Shown: positions 12,751-20,480 of the stretch, piece by piece
Position numbering within the stretch: position 1 is the first letter of the stretch
Layout of the letters: the number at the start of each line of letters is the position of its first letter
Origin: a virus
IMG/VR virus record: IMGVR_UViG_3300016457_001426
Location: 1-27,108 of that record
Direction: 5' to 3' (one strand)
DNA length: 27,108 nt
The notes under the pieces: model-generated
The model's database searches: none
What the model was told of the DNA's origin: nothing
Seen by the model: the letters and a program-made list of their open reading frames with translations, nothing else
Made by a program: the position numbers and the translations under genes

Positions 12751-12926
12751 CGCCATAGGAGGGCGTGTGGAAAGGTGTCCGGGTCGGCACACCTATGGCG
12801 AAAAAATCTGCGGTGCTCTCCTGGAATGCAAGGTTTCACACGCTCCTATGGAGAGAAGCCTTGCAAAGCAGGGTGTGGAACTGCTACCACCGTCATCGCA
12901 GAGGGCTGGGGGAGAAGGTGAAAGAA
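12751..12926 (+). ncRNA. GC-rich multibranch structured RNA/leader
   Basis: The 5' domain is closed by CGCCATAGG (12751-12759) with CCTATGGCG (12792-12800). The 3' domain is closed by CTGCGGTG (12808-12815) with CACC...CGCAG (12888-12901) and holds two arms: TGCAAGG/CCTTGCA (12827-12833, 12859-12865) capped by CTCC-TAT-GGAG, and AGCAG/CTGCT (12867-12871, 12881-12885). It lies between a T-tract and a small gene with GGTGAAAGAA. Three overlapping ORFs cross it in different frames, none plausible as protein. No known family was recognised. Confidence 0.6.
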
Positions 12927-13058
12927 ATGATAAAAACAAGGCTATTGAATTGGAAAATAATTGAAAAAAGAACAGGAATTAAAATAGGACAAGTTATGGA
13001 TCTTCATGTCGTATGCGATAAAACAGGCGATTGGTTGATAATCGAATATCAAGAGTGA
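12927..13058 (+). CDS. 43-residue protein, unknown
   Basis: Starts at the ATG after GGTGAAAGAA, not at the upstream GTG/ATG codons inside the structured RNA, where the composition is unlike protein. The sequence (IKTRLLNWKIIEKRTGIKIG, then VMDLHVVCDKTGDWLIIEYQ) suggests one helix and a three-stranded sheet. No family recognised. It is followed within 6 nt by another tiny gene. Confidence 0.6.
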   Translation: MIKTRLLNWKIIEKRTGIKIGQVMDLHVVCDKTGDWLIIEYQE

Positions 13059-13064
13059 GAGAAA

Positions 13065-13151
13065 ATGAGTGAATTTGAAGTTTGGGAAGCTTATAGACAG
13101 TTGATGGGCTTCTCTCCAAGTTGGTTGAAGACTTATTTTATAGAAAGTTAA
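13065..13151 (+). CDS. 28-residue peptide, tentative
   Basis: Small ORF (MSEFEVWEAYRQLMGF...). It starts 6 nt after the preceding stop with GAGAGAAA before it and ends 4 nt before the next ATG. Acidic then aromatic helix, no motif. Packing with its neighbours is the only support. Confidence 0.4.
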   Translation: MSEFEVWEAYRQLMGFSPSWLKTYFIES

Positions 13152-13155
13152 GAAT

Positions 13156-13362
13156 ATGAGCAGAAAATTATCAACAGATGATATTGTTGCTTTGATTGAC
13201 ATTTTGGATTCAAGATGCATTCAATTTGATATATTTGTTGAGCCGAATCTTTTCATTGATATTGAGAAAATTAAGAATTATTGTAAAAGGAATAATATTT
13301 CAATCAGATTACTAGAAGACAAGACAACAATTCCTATTAAATTATTGTATATTAGAAAATGA
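13156..13362 (+). CDS. Small protein, unknown
   Basis: 68 residues. N-terminal helices (STDDIVALIDILDSRC), then FDIFVEPNLFIDIEKIKNYC and ISIRLLED, an alternating alpha/beta pattern. Two Cys. Its stop overlaps the next start by ATGA. No ribosome-binding site, so it belongs with the coupled genes rather than the GGTGAT set. No family recognised. Confidence 0.55.
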   Translation: MSRKLSTDDIVALIDILDSRCIQFDIFVEPNLFIDIEKIKNYCKRNNISIRLLEDKTTIPIKLLYIRK

Positions 13363-13814
13363 CTGATAGGAAATTTTTTATTTTTCTTTTGTTTTGTTTT
13401 TCTATTTTATTCATATCTTTATTTTACAAATCCTTTAATTCTCCAATCCTTTATTTTCCTGATTACAATCAGTTGAATTATTTTATCAATTTAGATGATA
13501 TTGATCAATATTTATATGATGATGAATCTTTTGATTGTACTGAATTTTCCAATCTATTTGTTAAGAGATTTGCTGATAAAGGATTCTTTTCTTGTACTGC
13601 TGAATTAAATCTTTTATCAAATAATAAATCTTTTGGCCATATCATTGTTGCTGTTTATACCTTAGATAAAGGATTATTTTATGTTGAGCCTCAGACTGAT
13701 ATGATTATTTCTGATAAGGATTTAATCCTTAATACGAATTATTGCAATTTGGTTTCTTGGTCGTGCAATTGGACTATTAAAAAAGTTAGTTCTTGTTTTG
13801 GAGTTTCTTATTAA
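13359..13814 (+). CDS. Membrane-anchored transglutaminase-like protein
   Basis: 151 residues. Residues 5-24 (KFFIFLLFCFSILFISLFYK) are an N-terminal membrane anchor or uncleaved signal. The outside part has the papain/transglutaminase-like order: a Cys in F-D-C-T-E-F-S at the start of a helix, a His in S-F-G-H-I-I-V-A-V-Y, and an acidic residue in F-Y-V-E-P-Q-T-D. Additional Cys near the C-terminus may form disulphides. In viruses of this type such a protein could act on the host envelope at entry or release. It lies just before the repeat array and the late promoter. The fold is inferred from the Cys-His-Glu/Asp order. Confidence 0.55.
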   Translation: MTDRKFFIFLLFCFSILFISLFYKSFNSPILYFPDYNQLNYFINLDDIDQYLYDDESFDCTEFSNLFVKRFADKGFFSCTAELNLLSNNKSFGHIIVAVYTLDKGLFYVEPQTDMIISDKDLILNTNYCNLVSWSCNWTIKKVSSCFGVSY

Positions 13815-13866
13815 TTATTCCTTATTTTTTTTTTTTAAAATTATATCTTATCTACTCCCCCCCTGT

Positions 13867-13990
13867 CTTATTCCTTTTACCCTTATTCCCTTTACCCTTA
13901 TAAGTCCTTTACCCCTACTCCCTTTACTCTTAGTTCCTTTAACCTTATAAGTCCTTTACCCTTATTCCCTTTACCCTTATAAGTCCTCAC
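13867..13990. repeat. Pyrimidine-rich 15-17 bp tandem repeats
   Basis: About eight degenerate units of CTTATTCCCTTTACC, some carrying the insert that makes CTTATAAGTCC (CTTATAAG at 13897, 13944 and 13976). The strand is almost free of G. The array sits immediately upstream of the late promoter, with a last degenerate box (TTTATAAG) at 13992-13999. Units are too short and unspaced for CRISPR. Confidence 0.85.
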
Positions 13991-14020
13991 CTTTATAAGC
14001 CAATAAGTCATCCTCACAAT

Positions 14021-14035
14021 CCTTTATAAATATAT
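14021..14035 (+). promoter_or_regulatory. Late operon TATA promoter before portal
   Basis: CCTTTATAAATATAT gives a strong archaeal TATA box. The portal ATG is only about 18 nt from its centre, so the transcript would be leaderless, unless TTTATAAG at 13992 is used to give a roughly 20-nt leader. Confidence 0.65.
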
Positions 14036-14045
14036 CCTATATATT

Positions 14046-15200
14046 ATGGCTCTAAAGGATTTCATTTCGAAGCTGAAAAATTTTGGCAAAGTCGAGGAGA
14101 ATTTCAAAACTCTTATTTCTCTAGGTCCAAATAAAGAACGATTTTCTTACGGCAATTATGAAAAACCTGATTATCAAAGATTGGAGAATGCATACAGAGA
14201 TTTTGCTGTTTTTGCTTCCTTAAACCTTTTCTCTGCTTCTGTTTATGGTTCAGGTTTTACTTTAAAAGGAGATGAAAGAGTTTTAGAATTATGCGAACCA
14301 ATTCAACATATTTCATCTTTTAAACCCGCTTGCATTGATGGAATAAAGAATGCTTTGGTCTTTGGAAATGGATTTAATGAAATCTTATGGGAGGGAAAAG
14401 AGATAGTCGGATTTAAAGTTGTTGATACTAAAACAATAGAGCCAAAATGGGATGAAAAAGGAAATATCATTTCTTATGTCCAAGAAGCACCTAATGGAAA
14501 ATCTATTCCTTTAGATAAACATGATTTGATATTTTACAGATTTTACAGGAATTCGGATAATGTTCATGGCATAGGATTTGTTGAACCTATTGTTAGACTA
14601 TTAGAAATAAGAAATGAAATGGTTGAAGCGATTGGAGATATTTTCCGTTATTTAGCCCTTCCTCCAATTCATGTTGTTAAAGAAGGAGCAAAAACGAAAA
14701 AAGAACTGAAAGAAACAGAAGAAGCCTTAAAAGATTTTCACAGAAAACATTATTTTATATCATCTGAAAAATACAAATTCAATCTTTTAGAAGTCAAAAG
14801 GACTCTTCCTGATTTAACCAAAAATCTAGAGATGATTAATGATTATATTTCAACAGGCTTAAGAGTTCCCGCCAATTTCCTATCAGGCAGAGTTACTTAT
14901 TCAACAAAAGCAGCCTTTTTAGCCCTAAAAGAGTATTCCCAGGATGAAATTCAATACATAAGAGAAAAATTAGCAGCAATCCTAGAAGAACAATTATTTA
15001 AACCATTTTGCTTGAAGAATGGCATCCCAGAAAGAAAAGTCCCTCAGGTTTATTGGAAACCAGATCAAACAATAGATCCAAAGACTTCTTCTGAAATCCT
15101 GTTGAATAAAATAAAGGTTATCGGAACAGCAGTAGATTTGGACTTATTGGACAGAAGCGATGCCAAAGAATTAGTTAAATCTATTTTAGAAAAGATATAA
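14046..15200 (+). CDS. Portal protein
   Basis: 384 residues, the ring at the head vertex through which DNA passes. Features fitting phage portals are FASLNLFSASVYGSGFTLKG near the N-terminus; the clip/wing region (GIKNALVFGNGFNEILW, FKVVDTKTIEPKW, GKSIPLDKHDLIFYRF); a crown and stem region (HGIGFVEPIVRLLEIRNEMV); and a C-terminal TGLRVPANFLSG...KAAFLALKEYSQDEIQYIRE segment like SPP1/HK97-type portals. It is the first gene of the late operon and is followed by the maturation-protease polyprotein, the usual order. The terminase, its normal partner, is 7.5 kb upstream across the early region. Confidence 0.93.
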   Translation: MALKDFISKLKNFGKVEENFKTLISLGPNKERFSYGNYEKPDYQRLENAYRDFAVFASLNLFSASVYGSGFTLKGDERVLELCEPIQHISSFKPACIDGIKNALVFGNGFNEILWEGKEIVGFKVVDTKTIEPKWDEKGNIISYVQEAPNGKSIPLDKHDLIFYRFYRNSDNVHGIGFVEPIVRLLEIRNEMVEAIGDIFRYLALPPIHVVKEGAKTKKELKETEEALKDFHRKHYFISSEKYKFNLLEVKRTLPDLTKNLEMINDYISTGLRVPANFLSGRVTYSTKAAFLALKEYSQDEIQYIREKLAAILEEQLFKPFCLKNGIPERKVPQVYWKPDQTIDPKTSSEILLNKIKVIGTAVDLDLLDRSDAKELVKSILEKI

Positions 15201-15204
15201 TTTT

Positions 15205-17019
15205 ATGATTGGTCTTTATTTGGTTCCAAAACATGCTGAACTAATTTATCAAGGCAAGAAAAAAGCAATTATAAAGAGAAGACACTTTAAGACTTATTTG
15301 AGAAATGATTTAGAACTCATTACCAAGATTAAAGGAATCGGTTATTCTTTAGGAAAAATCAAATTATCCCCTCCCAAATATTTATCACTTAAAGAAATCA
15401 AAAGATTAGAACCTTTCCATTTAGTAACAGATGAAGAAATTAAAGAATGGTTCCCTTATGCTAAGAAACTTTACTATTATGAGATAGAAAGATTTGAAAA
15501 ATATGAGAAACCCAAAATAATTCAAATCAAACCAGGAGTTCAAACAATTCAGCATTTCCTTTATTCTGATAATTTTATAAAGGATATTGAATCTTATAAT
15601 CCTTCTGCTTTAAGAAAAAAGGTTTTGCAGGATGATTGGAGAATTATTTGCGCTTGGTATTCTTCAAAGAAACAAGGCAAAAAGATCAAATTTTCTATGG
15701 ATCAAATTCTTTCAATGGCCAAAAAAATCTATCAAGAACTATTAAGAAGAGGCATCCAACCAGGCCAAACAAAATTATCAAAAGAATTAATTCAAAAAAT
15801 CAAAAAAGATTTCTCCAAATATCTCCCAATTTATAGAGGTTCAGAATCCAAAGAAGGAGAAGAAATCAAATTATCGAATTTTTTAAAGAAATGGAAACCC
15901 TTTATAATTCACAAAGATTTCATCCAATTAGTCGGCTCTTTGGCTAATTGGGAAAAAACAGTCGGAGATATAGATATCCTAATAAAAGCAGAACCAGGAA
16001 CAACTCTTTGGAATTTAGCAACTTGGAGAATTCTTAGAGCATATCCCGAATATCAAGACAGATTCCATTTCATCCCTTATAACTATGGAAATTGGCAGGG
16101 TCCTTTCACAGTGCATGTTCCTTTAGGAGATTTATGCGTAAGTATCGATCCCGAAAGATTCAAAAGAATCGAAATGTCAAAAGAAATAGATCTCAAAAGA
16201 GACCCAAATTTCAAAAAATATTGCCTCTTATCAGAAAAAGAAGATAAGCTCGTTCCTTTCAGACCATTTTTCCAAGAGAAACCTCAACACGGAAGAAATG
16301 TAGGAGAAGCATATAATTTAGATTCTTTGGTTGAAGTTGTTAATAAAACTTGGCCCAATTGGAAAGAAAAAGGAATCTATATTGGCGTGAAAAGGGATGG
16401 GGTAACCTGCCAGGTCCATTTCGATAATGGAAAAGTAAAAATATGGACAGAAGACGGCTCTGACGTTACTGAAAATCTTCCTACAATAGTTTCTCAATTT
16501 GCAAAAAAACCAGGCAAATGCGTTGTTATCGGAGAATTAGAATGGTATCATAAAGGGAAACATATGCCTAGATCAGACACCGCAGGAATTGTTAATCACA
16601 AAGACGAAAAAGAAAAAGAGGTTAGAATCACAATTTACGACAAACTTTATTCTGACTCTTATAAAGGAGATTTTGGAGATATGCACAAGAAGCCTTATTC
16701 ATTTAGAAGAGAGCAATACACGAAAATCCACGAAGATAAAAACATAAAAATCAGCAATCCTGAATATTTGGTAAAAGATGAAAAATCTCTGAGAAAATAT
16801 GTTGAACAGTGTTCAAATAAGGAGGGTTCGGAAGGAGCAATGTTAAAATTAGCAACCGCTCCTTATCCTTTAACAGTTCATCCTTATCCTCCAACCATGA
16901 TAAAGTTTAAGAAAGAATATCAAGTCATAGCGAGAGTTGTCGGCATTCATAAGGTTAAAGGTGCTGATGCCTACGTCTATGACGTTGCAGTTGATGAAGA
17001 TAAATTTGAAAAGGTTTAA
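15205..17019 (+). CDS. ASCH-like / nucleotidyltransferase / ATP-dependent DNA ligase fusion
   Basis: 604 residues. Residues 1-110 form an ASCH/PUA-like domain (IGLYLVPKHAELIYQGKKK, YSLGKIKLSPPKYLSLKE, ending EKPKIIQIKPGVQ). Residues 220-330 form a pol-beta-type nucleotidyltransferase with GS (244-245) and the D-x-D pair GDIDILI (D255, D257). Residues 380-600 form an ATP-dependent ligase core with motif I K396-R-D-G, an acidic motif III VIGELEW (E444), motif IV EGAMLK (543-548) and motif V MIKFKK (565-570). The stop falls in the ligase OB domain, which continues in the next gene. Known ligases seal nicks via a Lys-AMP intermediate. A ligase next to the portal is unusual. Domains are read from motifs; ligase is the surest. 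Confidence 0.85.
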   Translation: MIGLYLVPKHAELIYQGKKKAIIKRRHFKTYLRNDLELITKIKGIGYSLGKIKLSPPKYLSLKEIKRLEPFHLVTDEEIKEWFPYAKKLYYYEIERFEKYEKPKIIQIKPGVQTIQHFLYSDNFIKDIESYNPSALRKKVLQDDWRIICAWYSSKKQGKKIKFSMDQILSMAKKIYQELLRRGIQPGQTKLSKELIQKIKKDFSKYLPIYRGSESKEGEEIKLSNFLKKWKPFIIHKDFIQLVGSLANWEKTVGDIDILIKAEPGTTLWNLATWRILRAYPEYQDRFHFIPYNYGNWQGPFTVHVPLGDLCVSIDPERFKRIEMSKEIDLKRDPNFKKYCLLSEKEDKLVPFRPFFQEKPQHGRNVGEAYNLDSLVEVVNKTWPNWKEKGIYIGVKRDGVTCQVHFDNGKVKIWTEDGSDVTENLPTIVSQFAKKPGKCVVIGELEWYHKGKHMPRSDTAGIVNHKDEKEKEVRITIYDKLYSDSYKGDFGDMHKKPYSFRREQYTKIHEDKNIKISNPEYLVKDEKSLRKYVEQCSNKEGSEGAMLKLATAPYPLTVHPYPPTMIKFKKEYQVIARVVGIHKVKGADAYVYDVAVDEDKFEKV

Positions 17020-17021
17020 TT

Positions 17022-19850
17022 ATGACAACATTCATCTCCAAGACTTATAATACAAGCATAAAAGCAGAGAAAGGAGACTTATTAAAAGTCAGCTTTGTAG
17101 ATATTTCCAAATACATAGATCCAAAAACAGGCAAAGTCTTCTTTAATCTTTGGGCTCCTCATGTTATCGCCAAGGTAAATAAAAGAAAAACAACTTCCAT
17201 TTCCACTTTAGAAAAACTCGTCCAGAAAACAACAGGAAGAGTTCAATATAAAACTTATCCAAAAGAGCCAGAAAAATATCACCCAGAAACAGCAAAAGGA
17301 TTCTCCGAATGCATCTCCGAAAACATAGAACCAATCCCATTCTCAGATTTCGCCGAAGAAGTAAAACCTTTCTCCTTTTCAGATAAATATATCTTTGTAG
17401 CATTTTCAGGAGGAAAAGATTCCTCTGCCGCCTTAACTCTTTTAAAGAAAAATGAATCATTCCCAGGCCAAGTCCAAGCAATTTATGTTGATTCTCCTTC
17501 AGAATTTCCAGGCTTAAAAGAAAATGCAATCGCAGTCTGCAAAAAATTAGGAGTTAAACTCCATCTAATAAAAGGAAAAGATCTCTTCTCCATAATAGCA
17601 TCTCACGATTACAAACCTCCATCAGCAAAAGCCCCCTATTGCTCAAGAGAAATGAAACTTCTTCCTGTTAAAGAATTTCTAAATTCCCTTAATATCCCAA
17701 GAGAAAAAATCATCCTTGCAATCGGCACAAGACATTCTGAATCCTTAAGAAGAAGAAACCTCAATCTCCCTAAATATGGCTATCTCAGTTTCTTCCGAAC
17801 TTATGTCACTTATCCCGTCGCTGATTGGTCAGAAGAAAAAGTTTTTTCATATTTAAGAGAAAACAATATTCCTATATCTCCACTTTATAATTATCTCTCA
17901 AGAACAGGCTGTTATGCTTGCCCTTTCGCTAACAAAGAACATTGGCTTTACTTAAGAGATCACCATCCAGATTTATTAAAGGAAGTCCTTGATTTCGAGA
18001 AAAAGCACAATTTCCCATTTTGGAGTCTCAGTCATGACCAAAAAGTCTATCTTTCCAATATGTTCAAATTTTGGGATTCTCACTTAAAGAAAATTCCAGA
18101 AGATTGGATAATCAAAGCCGAGAAAAAAAGTTTCGCCAAATCAAAGAAATGGGTTCTTCAGGCTCATATCAGATTAGGAACTTGTCACGGAGACTTCAGA
18201 TATGCTCCAGATCATTTCCTCAAAGGATTCACTCTTGCTTTCCAAACGAAAGAATTCAAAGACAAAGCTCTTAAACCAATCAAAATTGAAAAAGAGAAGA
18301 ACATTTGGACTTTTTATTGGAACGGCAAACCTTATTATCAGGTAGATATCAAACAAGACAAAGTCTTGAAAATGCCTTCAACAGAGCAGAAAAAAGAAAT
18401 ACTCCAATATTACAAAGAGCTTCTCAAAGATCCTTCTTTATGGAAAATAGACCTAAACACAGGAGAAGAAAAGAAAAGAGATGAAAAAGAAAAAATTTAT
18501 TGCATTCAAAAAGGAATTGAGCCTTATGATTGGATTAATGTTGAAGGAGTCACAGATCCAAGAATCGTTGAACCAGTTCCAGGAGGCACTCGCAATGGTC
18601 CTGGAATTTTCATCATAATAGATGAAGGAACTTATGAGATGGGTGCAGACAAACCATATTTCAAAGAATTCTTCCTCCACGGCAAAAAATTCAAAGGAAG
18701 ATACTGCTTTAGACTAGTTTCTGGACTGAAAGAAACGAGAAAATTAATGGACTGGCTTTATTGGAAACCTGACGATCAAAATCCATATGTTCTATCGAAA
18801 AGAGCAATCAAAGAGAAGTGGCTTCCAAAAGAAGGTTCTGCTCTTCCAGCAGACTTAGAGAGAAGAGTTCCTCCAAATTTATGTTATTGGAAAAAAGGAT
18901 TATCAATGGAGGAAAAATTGAGAAGGAGAGAAGAAGTTGCTAAATTTTTATTAGGAAAAAATAAATCATTTATGGTTAATAAATTTTTGCTCACTCGAAG
19001 ATTCTGGAAAGGCCAAGAAGTTATCAGGAAAGCAGAGGTCTCAGACTATCATCTTAAATTTGGAAAATACCAATTCCATTTAGATAAAAATCCGATTCTT
19101 AACAAAGCAACAGGATTAATTTTCTCAAATGATCTTGAATATTTCACTCCAGGAAAATACCCTCCAAAATCCAAAATCAATCCTAATAAGAAGATTCCTG
19201 TCTATGTAGAAATCATAGATTCAGGCACTTATGAACTATTGAGAGAAGAGCCAAAAAGAATTCAAGTCAAATTCAATGGGAAAAAATTAAAAGGCCTCTA
19301 TTATCTCCTATCAACCGATGGCGTAATGTTTCAAGTCATTAAGCAAGATTCTCCAAAAACTTTCTCCAAAGAATTTTATTTCAAACTCCAAGATTTCAAA
19401 AAAGAAGACAAAACAATTCTTTCCTCTGATATCAAATTTCCCTATCGCTTTAAGACGGTCGCATTTTCAGAAGGAACTTGGCATGATACTTTCTATCCTT
19501 GGGAAGTTATTAAAGAAGCAGCACCAAAAATTCTTAATGTTCCTGTCGTAACTTATCATATTGGTCCAAATGACCCTATTTTAACAGAAATTGGAAGAGT
19601 CATTGATTTTGAACTTGATGAAGAAAAGAAGAGATTAATCGTTGATTGCGAACTGTTTGATACAACCGCAGGAAGAGATTGCGCTATTTTATTAGCAAAC
19701 AAAAGAATCCCTGCTGTTTCCGTAAGAATTCTTGAAGACTCAGAATTCGGAGAATGCAAGAAAATCCTTGAGTTTCCTCACATTGCATTTGTTAGAGAAG
19801 GAGAAGTCCAAGATGCAAAAATTTGCTATGATGGAGTATGTCCTGCATAA
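17022..19850 (+). CDS. OB / PP-loop / two LigD-type phosphoesterase / protease polyprotein
   Basis: 942 residues, joined to the ligase gene by TAA-TT-ATG. Residues 1-55 read as the missing end of the ligase OB fold (SKTYNTSIKAEKGDLLKVSF). Residues 120-350 are a PP-loop/PAPS-reductase-like domain (SGGKDS at 129-134, TGCYACPF at 296-302). Residues 376-570 are a LigD 3'-phosphoesterase-like domain with H382, H389-x-D391-x-R393, and residues 650-780 are a second, degenerate copy. Each ends in a DxGTYE ... GKKxKGxY strand pair. Residues 805-942 look like an XkdF/S78-type prohead protease (GTWHDTFYPWEVI, ELFDTTAGRD, IPAVSVRILED, H920). The C-terminal protease could release the other domains inside the head. 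Domain calls are from motifs. Confidence 0.85.
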   Translation: MTTFISKTYNTSIKAEKGDLLKVSFVDISKYIDPKTGKVFFNLWAPHVIAKVNKRKTTSISTLEKLVQKTTGRVQYKTYPKEPEKYHPETAKGFSECISENIEPIPFSDFAEEVKPFSFSDKYIFVAFSGGKDSSAALTLLKKNESFPGQVQAIYVDSPSEFPGLKENAIAVCKKLGVKLHLIKGKDLFSIIASHDYKPPSAKAPYCSREMKLLPVKEFLNSLNIPREKIILAIGTRHSESLRRRNLNLPKYGYLSFFRTYVTYPVADWSEEKVFSYLRENNIPISPLYNYLSRTGCYACPFANKEHWLYLRDHHPDLLKEVLDFEKKHNFPFWSLSHDQKVYLSNMFKFWDSHLKKIPEDWIIKAEKKSFAKSKKWVLQAHIRLGTCHGDFRYAPDHFLKGFTLAFQTKEFKDKALKPIKIEKEKNIWTFYWNGKPYYQVDIKQDKVLKMPSTEQKKEILQYYKELLKDPSLWKIDLNTGEEKKRDEKEKIYCIQKGIEPYDWINVEGVTDPRIVEPVPGGTRNGPGIFIIIDEGTYEMGADKPYFKEFFLHGKKFKGRYCFRLVSGLKETRKLMDWLYWKPDDQNPYVLSKRAIKEKWLPKEGSALPADLERRVPPNLCYWKKGLSMEEKLRRREEVAKFLLGKNKSFMVNKFLLTRRFWKGQEVIRKAEVSDYHLKFGKYQFHLDKNPILNKATGLIFSNDLEYFTPGKYPPKSKINPNKKIPVYVEIIDSGTYELLREEPKRIQVKFNGKKLKGLYYLLSTDGVMFQVIKQDSPKTFSKEFYFKLQDFKKEDKTILSSDIKFPYRFKTVAFSEGTWHDTFYPWEVIKEAAPKILNVPVVTYHIGPNDPILTEIGRVIDFELDEEKKRLIVDCELFDTTAGRDCAILLANKRIPAVSVRILEDSEFGECKKILEFPHIAFVREGEVQDAKICYDGVCPA

Positions 19851-20065
19851 AAGACGAATTGGCCTATATTAGGGAAAAAGTTGATGAAATCTTAGTCACA
19901 ACAACAAAGAATGAGGAACATTTGAGGAGTATTAATGGAATTATTAAAAGGCATGAAGATATTTTAAAATCTCATTCAAAGAAAATCAACAATCTTTACT
20001 ATTATCTTGGCTTCGCTTTCGGTGTTGTCAGTGTTATTGTATTAATAGTTCAAGTTATATTATGA
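19838..20065 (+). CDS. XhlA-like coiled-coil membrane protein
   Basis: 75 residues: an N-terminal charged coiled coil (KDELAYIREKVDEILVTTTK, then HLRSINGIIKRHEDIL) and a C-terminal hydrophobic helix (YYLGFAFGVVSVIVLIVQVIL). This is the plan of XhlA (hemolysin/holin-accessory) proteins of prophages. It overlaps the polyprotein 3' end by 13 bp and the next gene by ATGA. A role in membrane contact at release or entry is likely. An alternative is a virion-internal membrane peptide. Confidence 0.55.
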   Translation: MSCIKDELAYIREKVDEILVTTTKNEEHLRSINGIIKRHEDILKSHSKKINNLYYYLGFAFGVVSVIVLIVQVIL

Positions 20066-20430
20066 GACCAGGAATTTATAGAAGGGATGAGATAACTCTT
20101 GAATGGGGAACTATTGGAACAGGAGCAACAAATGTCGCTCCATCAACAGATACAGAAATAGATTGCAGAAATGCGAAAGCCATTATCATTCAAGTAGATC
20201 AATCTTCTACTACTTATCCGGGAAATGATACAGACATTAATGTCATAACAAGATCCGAAACCGCAACTACTTACGATAATGTTCCTTTCACTTCAACAAC
20301 AGTCGCTTCCGCATCTGTTGAATCCTTTACGGTTGAACCTGCAGGTTTTGCTTATATGAAATTAAGAGCAGACAATAATGATACAACAAATCTTTGCGCT
20401 CCCAAAGTAATTGTCCAAATTATCGGATAA
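20062..20430 (+). CDS. Beta-rich virion protein
   Basis: 122 residues, Thr/Ser/Asn-rich and beta-dominated (KAIIIQVDQSSTT, DINVITRSETATTYDNV, FTVEPAGFAYMKLRADNND). No signal peptide. The ending CAPKVIVQIIG resembles small jelly-roll decoration or neck proteins. It lies between the membrane peptide and the scaffold in the head operon, so a minor capsid role is likely. A TATA promoter follows, before the next gene. Confidence 0.55.
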   Translation: MRPGIYRRDEITLEWGTIGTGATNVAPSTDTEIDCRNAKAIIIQVDQSSTTYPGNDTDINVITRSETATTYDNVPFTSTTVASASVESFTVEPAGFAYMKLRADNNDTTNLCAPKVIVQIIG

Positions 20431-20450
20431 TCTCTAATTTCCCTATTTTT

Positions 20451-20460
20451 CTTTATATTT
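20451..20460 (+). promoter_or_regulatory. TATA promoter for scaffold/capsid genes
   Basis: CTTTATATTT is centred about 25 nt before the ATG at 20481, the distance from TATA to start of transcription in archaea. A leaderless mRNA for the scaffold, decoration and capsid set is therefore expected. Confidence 0.6.
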
Positions 20461-20480
20461 GAATCCAATTTTCTCTCAAT

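Noticed and set aside
12694-12964. Three overlapping ORFs over the structured RNA at 12.75-12.93 kb
   Set aside because: All three frames are open across a GC-rich hairpin region and none has a ribosome-binding site. The real start of the 43-residue gene is the ATG after GGTGAAAGAA.
13867-13990. CRISPR array
   Set aside because: Units are 15-17 bp, contiguous and degenerate, with no unique spacers of regular length.
17164-17529. Minus-strand 121-codon ORF inside the polyprotein gene
   Set aside because: It is antisense to the PP-loop domain coding region, with Leu/Arg-rich low-complexity sequence typical of shadow frames of Lys/Glu-rich genes.
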